A stretch of DNA of 10,026 bases, taken from positions 1 to 10,026 of the forward strand of contig JAOPYW010000258.1 in NCBI GenBank assembly GCA_025964405.1. Reading direction: 5' to 3'. The first letter of the stretch is position 1. Every line of letters starts with the position of its first letter. The notes under the pieces were generated by a model. The model did not search any database. It was not told where the DNA came from and saw nothing but the letters and a program-made list of their open reading frames with translations. Positions 6,479 to 10,026 of this stretch are shown here, in pieces. This DNA is from Thermoleophilia bacterium. GTDB taxonomy: Bacteria > Actinomycetota > Thermoleophilia > Gaiellales > SKUG01. Made by a program: the position numbers and the translations under genes.

Positions 6479-7591
6479 TCAGCCGATGCGGGCCGGCACG
6501 CTGGCGCGCACGGCCGCCACGACTTCCTCGACCTGGTCGCGCGTCATCGTCGCGAACATCGGCATCGCGACGCCCGTCGCGGCCAGCTGCTCGGTGACCG
6601 GCAGGTCGCCGGGCGCGCCACCGAGACCGGCGTACACGGGCTGCAGGTGGTGCGGGATACCGTAGTAGACCGCCGCTGCGACCCCGAGCTGCTTCAGGCC
6701 GGCGATGAGCTCGTCACGCTGGTCGGTGCGCACCACGTAGAGGTGGTAGATCATCGAGTTGCCGTCCGGCACCGTCGGCAGCTCCACGAACTCACCGAGA
6801 CCGGCCGCCTCGTACCAACCGGCGACGGTGCGTCGATGGGCGTTCCACGCATCGACCTCGGGCAGGTGGCGACGGATGATCGCGGCCTGCAGCTCGTCGA
6901 GTCGCGAGTTGAAGCCGACGTGCTCGAAGGTGACCTTGTCGGTCGAACCGTGGAAGCGCAGCTTGCGCACGAGCTCGGCAACGTCGTCGCGGTTGGTGAC
7001 GACGAGGCCGCCGTCGCCGAAGGCGGGGAGGTTCTTGGTGGGGAAGAACGAGAAGGTCGCCGCGTCGCCGAACGCGCCGGCCTTCACGCCACCCTGCTCG
7101 GCGCCCCATGCCTGGGCGCTGTCCTCGACGAGCGCGAGGCCGCGCTCCGACGCGAGCGTTCGCAGGGCAGCCATGTCGGCCACCTGACCGAACAGGTGCA
7201 CCGGCATGATCGCCTTGGTGCGTCCCGTGATGCGTGCACGTACGTCGTCGACGTCGAGGCAGGCGGTCGCCGGGTCGACGTCGGCGAACACGGGGGTCGC
7301 GCCGACCGAGGAGATGGTCTCGGGTGTCGCGAAGAAGGTGTAGGCCGGACAGATGACCTCGTCACCCGGGCCGATGCCCAGCGCGCGGAGGGAGATCGTG
7401 AGCGCGTCGGTGCCGTTGGCGACGCCGATCGCGTGCTTCACGCCCAGGTAGGCGGCCGCCTCGCGCTCGAACTCCGCGACCTGGGGGCCGAGGATGAATC
7501 GTCCTGACCGGATCACGTCGATCGCGATCTGGTCGAGCTCGTCGGCGTAGGCCGCCCACTGCGCACCGGGATCCATCAGGGGAACTGCCAT
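6479..7591 (-). CDS. DegT/DnrJ/EryC1-type PLP sugar aminotransferase
   Basis: 370 residues, normal length for fold-type I sugar aminotransferases acting on keto-sugars attached to UDP or dTDP with glutamate as amino donor. Seen: the N-terminal SGRFILGPQVAEFE (29-42), cofactor phosphate loop ANGTDAL (58-64), CPAYTFFAT (81-89), PLP-ring contacts in VEDSAQAWGA (155-164), the Schiff-base Lys186 in SFFPTKN followed by GDGG (192-195), NSRLDELQAA (228-237), and YHLYVVR (282-288) with GIPHHLQPVY (311-320). The last block is typical of WbpE/FdtB/PseC-like enzymes, so C3 versus C4 amination cannot be decided. The ATG at 7591 is chosen because GGAGG stands six bases ahead; the frame stays open to 7807, but that extension is Arg/Pro/Ser-rich without family motifs. 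It likely uses a keto-sugar such as that made by the dehydratase downstream; the pairing is inference. Confidence 0.92.
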   Translation of the reverse strand: MAVPLMDPGAQWAAYADELDQIAIDVIRSGRFILGPQVAEFEREAAAYLGVKHAIGVANGTDALTISLRALGIGPGDEVICPAYTFFATPETISSVGATPVFADVDPATACLDVDDVRARITGRTKAIMPVHLFGQVADMAALRTLASERGLALVEDSAQAWGAEQGGVKAGAFGDAATFSFFPTKNLPAFGDGGLVVTNRDDVAELVRKLRFHGSTDKVTFEHVGFNSRLDELQAAIIRRHLPEVDAWNAHRRTVAGWYEAAGLGEFVELPTVPDGNSMIYHLYVVRTDQRDELIAGLKQLGVAAAVYYGIPHHLQPVYAGLGGAPGDLPVTEQLAATGVAMPMFATMTRDQVEEVVAAVRASVPARIG

Positions 7592-7597
7592 GGCTAA

Positions 7598-7602
7598 CCT
7601 CC
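7598..7602 (-). promoter_or_regulatory. Shine-Dalgarno GGAGG of the aminotransferase gene
   Basis: A perfect GGAGG on the minus strand lies six bases before the ATG at 7591 and decides that start over the upstream in-frame codons that continue to 7807. Confidence 0.85.
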
Positions 7603-7643
7603 GCGTCGCGAAACCGGGCGCATCGGCCGCCCGTTCGCGCACC

Positions 7644-7649
7644 ACCCTA
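7644..7649 (-). promoter_or_regulatory. Candidate -10 box (TAGGGT) of aminotransferase-DUF354 unit
   Basis: TAGGGT on the minus strand fits TAnnnT and would give a leader of about 45 bases that includes the GGAGG site. No recognisable -35 lies at the right distance, so the call is tentative. It shares the 129-base divergent region with the + strand gene starting at 7721. Confidence 0.3.
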
Positions 7650-7706
7650 CCGGTCGCTCCCGCTGTGGGGCCTGCCGGGGTGCCGTTTCGGCGGATCGGG
7701 CGCGGG

Positions 7707-7712
7707 TACCTT
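7707..7712 (+). promoter_or_regulatory. Leaderless-type -10 box (TACCTT) of the 7721 gene
   Basis: TACCTT stands eight bases before the ATG at 7721 in the context GGTACCTTCCGCTGCGATG. There is no Shine-Dalgarno, as expected for a leaderless transcript. The 19-base context matches the dedA start region at 17 positions. Confidence 0.5.
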
Positions 7713-7720
7713 CCGCTGCG

Positions 7721-8347
7721 ATGCGAAGGATTCTCGGTACTGGTGGCGTCGTTGCGGCTGTGGTCGTGGCCTTCTGGCGTCTCCTGGCATCCCTCGCGCA
7801 TGAACACCGTCGCCTGACGGTGAGCGGTGAGCTGGGGGGGCGCGTCGCGGCCGCGCGCCGGGGTCGCATCGATCGGGCGCTCACGCGTGAGCGGCTGCGA
7901 CCGGCCATCCGCGTTCCGGTGGCCGTGGTGCGCCCACTGCCGCGCGGCGGCTCACACGCATCGATCTCGACGGGGGAGCGAGGTGCAGCCGGCTCCGACC
8001 ACGAATTCGACGACCTCGACCTGCTCGACGCCTCGATGCGGCGTCGCTCGCCCGCGCGGCCTGCAGGCTCTGACGCAGCTCCCCACATGCAGCACGCGGT
8101 GGAGGTGGCGGCCACGGAACTCATCGCCGATGCGAACGAGGTTCGGCCGGGCGAGTTCGCGTGGCTGGAGGGCGGGGAGCGTGACCGCACGCGCACGGAT
8201 GCAGGCGTGCTCGGACCGGCGCTGATGGCCGTCGGGCTGATCGGCACGTTCGTGCCGCTCGTGCGTCCCCTCGGCGACGCATCGCCGTGGATCGCGCTCG
8301 GGTCAGCGGTGCTGGTCGGGCTCGGCTGGTGGCGTGCTCGCAGCTAG
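7721..8347 (+). CDS. Hypothetical membrane protein
   Basis: 208 residues, not recognised. It has an N-terminal hydrophobic segment (about 5-25) after MRR, then a long Arg-rich polar middle (about 28-160) with an acidic patch EFDDLDLLD (95-103), and two C-terminal hydrophobic segments (about 163-181 and 188-205) ending WWRARS. The likely form is a small membrane protein with a basic cytoplasmic or exposed loop. Support for being real: consistently G/C-rich third codon positions, a plausible leaderless promoter directly before the ATG, and membrane segments at sensible places. Against: no known domain, low complexity in the middle, and the last 45 bases are antisense to the 3' end of dedA. It diverges from the aminotransferase gene. 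Confidence 0.6.
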   Translation: MRRILGTGGVVAAVVVAFWRLLASLAHEHRRLTVSGELGGRVAAARRGRIDRALTRERLRPAIRVPVAVVRPLPRGGSHASISTGERGAAGSDHEFDDLDLLDASMRRRSPARPAGSDAAPHMQHAVEVAATELIADANEVRPGEFAWLEGGERDRTRTDAGVLGPALMAVGLIGTFVPLVRPLGDASPWIALGSAVLVGLGWWRARS

Positions 8348-9022
8348 CTGGCTCGCGGCCGCGTCGGCCACCCCATCGGTCGCATGGGCCGCCACGTCGA
8401 CCGAAGCCCGGGCGCGACGGGCGCGCACGAAGCGGAAGACGAGCCAGGCGAATCCGAGCAGGATGAGCGCGATGACGGCGTCGTCGAGCTTGTGGAGGTT
8501 GTGACGTGCATCCTCGTAGTTGGGTCCGAGGTGCTTGCCGACCAGCGTCAGGCCCCACACCCACGGGATGCAGCCCAGGGTCGTGAAGAACACGAACTTC
8601 GTGAAGTTCATGCGCGCGATGCCTGCGGGCAGCGAGATGAAGGTGCGCACCACCGGGAGCATGCGCCCGAAGAACACGGCGGCCACGCCCCAGCGTTCGA
8701 ACCACGCGTGTGATCGATCGAGGTGGTGCATGTTGAGCCGGATGCGGCGCCCGTGGTGCTCGACCAGGGTGCGGCCGCCGTAGGCTCCAACGCCCCATGC
8801 GAGGATCGATCCCAGGACGTTGCCGACGACGCCCGCGGCGACGACCAGGAACATCGAGTCGTCGCCCGTGTAGACGAGGTAGCCGCCGAACAGCATGATC
8901 ACCTCGCTCGGCGCCGGAATGCACGCGCTTTCGAGGAACATGAGGAAGAACACCGCCCAGATGCCATGGGCCTGGAGGATGTCGAGGGTCGTGCTGGCGA
9001 TGTGTTCGAGGAGGGCGCTCAT
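8303..9022 (-). CDS. DedA family membrane protein
   Basis: 239 residues, typical DedA (SNARE-associated/VTT domain) size plus a tail. The family is linked to flipping or recycling of membrane lipids such as undecaprenyl phosphate and phosphatidylethanolamine, and to membrane potential. Seen: FLESACIPAPSEVIM (29-43) with conserved Glu31 and Pro residues in the first re-entrant region, GNVLGSILAWGVGAYGGR (67-84), and the signature FGRMLPVVRTFISLPAGIARM (118-138) with conserved Arg120 and Arg126; hydrophobic helices continue near 141-160 and 182-199. Residues from about 201 form an Arg then Ala/Pro-rich tail without motifs, which is where the gene overlaps its convergent neighbour. ATG at 9022 is chosen over an in-frame TTG at 9073 because a leaderless-type promoter ends just before it and the extra residues show no family match. 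Confidence 0.9.
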   Translation of the reverse strand: MSALLEHIASTTLDILQAHGIWAVFFLMFLESACIPAPSEVIMLFGGYLVYTGDDSMFLVVAAGVVGNVLGSILAWGVGAYGGRTLVEHHGRRIRLNMHHLDRSHAWFERWGVAAVFFGRMLPVVRTFISLPAGIARMNFTKFVFFTTLGCIPWVWGLTLVGKHLGPNYEDARHNLHKLDDAVIALILLGFAWLVFRFVRARRARASVDVAAHATDGVADAAASQLAASTPPAEPDQHR

Positions 9023-9030
9023 CGCGGCGG

Positions 9031-9036
9031 ATGGTA
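9031..9036 (-). promoter_or_regulatory. Leaderless-type -10 box (TACCAT) of dedA
   Basis: On the minus strand TACCAT stands eight bases before the ATG at 9022 and is preceded by TGG, an extended -10 feature. No Shine-Dalgarno is present. The context GGTACCATCCGCCGCGATG nearly repeats that of the gene at 7721. Confidence 0.55.
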
Positions 9037-9098
9037 CCAGTCGTGAATCGGCGGTCGTTGCATGGAGAGTCAAAGGTTACGAGTCCACCGGCAATGTG

Positions 9099-9104
9099 TA
9101 GGAT
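9099..9104 (+). promoter_or_regulatory. Candidate -10 box (TAGGAT) of coxB
   Basis: TAGGAT fits TAnnnT and lies in the 166-base divergent region between dedA and coxB. Transcription would begin near 9111, giving a leader of about 78 bases that starts almost exactly at the hairpin at 9113. The -35 (TTACGA near 9077-9082) is poor. Confidence 0.4.
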
Positions 9105-9112
9105 CCGCCACG

Positions 9113-9165
9113 CGGGCCCCGTGCGGGGTGACCCGTGCGAGCTCCCGCGTGGTGCGTGGGGCCCG
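9113..9165 (+). promoter_or_regulatory. Stem-loop in the coxB leader
   Basis: CGGGCCCC (9113-9120) pairs perfectly with GGGGCCCG (9158-9165); in RNA the stem extends five more pairs inward (9121-9125 with 9153-9157) using three G-U wobbles. The 27-base loop starts with GGGTGACCC, which can form a small inner hairpin. It ends 13 bases before the Shine-Dalgarno, leaving that site free. It may stabilise the mRNA 5' end or modulate translation; it matches no riboswitch I know. Confidence 0.4.
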
Positions 9166-9178
9166 AGGCGAAAGGTGC

Positions 9179-9183
9179 GAGGA
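9179..9183 (+). promoter_or_regulatory. Shine-Dalgarno GAGGA of coxB
   Basis: GAGGA ends five bases before the ATG at 9189 and fixes the start, in contrast to the leaderless-type starts of its neighbours. Confidence 0.75.
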
Positions 9184-9188
9184 ATTTC

Positions 9189-10026
9189 ATGAAGGGCCAA
9201 TGGGGCAAGCTGATCGGCTGGTTCATCGTGTCGCTCGTAGTAGCGACGGCGGGAACCCTCGGTCTGCCGTTGATCGGTGGCGGCAGCTGGCTGCCGGATT
9301 CGATCGCACGTGAAGGTGACTCGATCGACACGCTCTTCTGGTGGTTGGTCGCCGTCTGCCTCGTGATCTTCGCGATCGTCTCCGCCATCGTCGTCTACTC
9401 GATGATCCACTTCCGCGCCGAACCGGGCGACCTGTCGGACGGCGAGCACATCCATGGCAACGCCAAGATGGAGGTGGTGTGGATCATCGTGCCGACCATC
9501 ATCGTCACGATCATCGCGATCTTCTCGTGGCAGGTGCTCGAGGACAACGAGATCGGCCTGTTCGACGCGGCCAAGGCGAACTCCAAGGGTGCGGCCCAGC
9601 TGGTCGTCGACGTACACGCGTTCTCGTTCGGGTGGAACTTCCGCTACACCGACACCAAGGGCAACGTCCTCACGCAGAAGGACGTCGTGCCGTCGACCGA
9701 CCTCGTGCTCCCGCAGTACGTGGTGACGCGCTTCAACGTCATGTCGTGCTCGGGCAAGGAAGCGATCGGGCGCGTGCGTGAGCAGACGCTCCGCGAGCTG
9801 CAGGCCGACGGCCGCGAGAACGAGTTCGCCACGATCGACAAGGGCCGCTGCGAGAAGGAGTGGAACCAGACGACCGACGACGACCTCGCCGAGGCCGCCA
9901 TCACCGAGACGCTCGTCTATCGCGCCCGCCAGAAGCTCCAGGACGGCAAGGAGCCGACCAAGGACGAGCAGGCCGCCTACGACGCGGAGCCGAAGCTGCG
10001 CGGTGACGCCCAGTTCATCGACGTCA
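9189..10026 (+). CDS. coxB: Cytochrome c oxidase subunit II, 3' end missing
   Basis: The first 279 residues are visible. CoxB carries the CuA centre that takes electrons from cytochrome c and passes them to subunit I of the terminal oxidase. Seen: an N-terminal hydrophobic segment (8-30, signal or anchor), transmembrane helix 1 (48-72) followed by HFRAEPGD, the conserved NAKMEVVWIIVPTIIVTIIA (91-110) leading helix 2, and the start of the periplasmic-side cupredoxin domain (VVDVHAFSFGWNFRY, 139-153; VPSTDLVLPQYVVTRFNVMS, 167-186). At the point where a DVIHSF-type segment should come, a charged, helix-like stretch begins (about 187 to at least 273, with Cys187 and Cys221) and runs nearly to the edge. 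The CuA ligands CxxxC...H...M lie outside the window if present. It is probably the first gene of an oxidase operon. Identification is firm; the insertion is unusual. Confidence 0.9.
   Translation, partial: MKGQWGKLIGWFIVSLVVATAGTLGLPLIGGGSWLPDSIAREGDSIDTLFWWLVAVCLVIFAIVSAIVVYSMIHFRAEPGDLSDGEHIHGNAKMEVVWIIVPTIIVTIIAIFSWQVLEDNEIGLFDAAKANSKGAAQLVVDVHAFSFGWNFRYTDTKGNVLTQKDVVPSTDLVLPQYVVTRFNVMSCSGKEAIGRVREQTLRELQADGRENEFATIDKGRCEKEWNQTTDDDLAEAAITETLVYRARQKLQDGKEPTKDEQAAYDAEPKLRGDAQFIDV

Noticed and set aside
7592..7807. N-terminal extension of the aminotransferase up to 7807
   Set aside because: GGAGG at the proper distance fixes the start at 7591, family proteins begin there, and the extension would run through the divergent promoter region and the 7721 gene.
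8341..8363. Two adjacent 10-base palindromes as a terminator or attachment site
   Set aside because: They have no loop, no following U-tract and lie inside dedA; short GC-rich palindromes are expected by chance. Mentioned only as context to the gene overlap.
9023..9073. TTG start at 9073 for dedA
   Set aside because: The added 17 residues do not resemble DedA N-termini, and the TACCAT box would be inside the coding sequence; the ATG at 9022 fits the leaderless pattern.
8121..9617. Open frame of 498 codons on the minus strand across dedA and coxB
   Set aside because: It crosses the divergent promoter region and two genes with firm motifs in other frames; the composition is low-complexity Arg/His/Pro.

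Overview
The window is very G+C-rich and almost fully coding, with strong G/C preference at codon third positions, GTG/TTG as possible starts, TAnnnT-type -10 boxes placed directly before start codons, and a caa3/aa3-type coxB. This points to a high-GC actinomycete (Actinomycetota). A Thermoleophilia/Solirubrobacterales-like origin is my guess and is not proven by anything here. There are eight protein-coding genes (two cut by the window edges). I see no tRNA, rRNA, CRISPR, insertion sequence or phage gene.

Left block (1-3024, + strand): the 3' part of a secreted-looking C39-like cysteine peptidase, a lipoprotein whose ATG overlaps the peptidase stop codon (TGATG), and then a 553-residue maltokinase-family sugar kinase. 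The kinase has all the catalytic landmarks but lies away from the usual treS/glgE partners, carries an N-terminal extension and has unusual substitutions. The lipoprotein's globular part reads like a type IV pilin head on a lipid anchor; this is inference.

Middle block (3291-7591, - strand): a surface-polysaccharide sugar module. In transcription order it has a DegT-type PLP aminotransferase, a DUF354 GT-B-like putative glycosyltransferase, and a large membrane-bound CapD/FlaA1/PglF-type nucleotide-sugar 4,6-dehydratase. Together they could make and transfer an amino-deoxy sugar. The first two genes look co-transcribed. The dehydratase gene is probably its own unit, since a hairpin follows the DUF354 gene and a leaderless-type promoter sits directly before the dehydratase ATG. 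A 10-bp-stem hairpin lies in the convergent gap between the kinase and the dehydratase.

Right block (7721-10026): an unrecognised small membrane protein (+) whose 3' end overlaps that of a DedA-family membrane protein (-) by 45 bp. These two genes share a nearly identical promoter/start sequence (17 of 19 bases). Divergent from dedA is cytochrome c oxidase subunit II (coxB), cut by the right edge. It has a strong Shine-Dalgarno, a predicted leader hairpin, and a charged insertion of at least about 85 residues inside its cupredoxin domain where the DVIHSF-type copper-site segment would normally follow.

The points most worth checking are the coxB insertion, the repeated leaderless promoter architecture, the isolated maltokinase-like gene, and the coupled C39 peptidase / pilin-like lipoprotein pair. 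I found no clear defence system or other demonstrably new multi-gene system.
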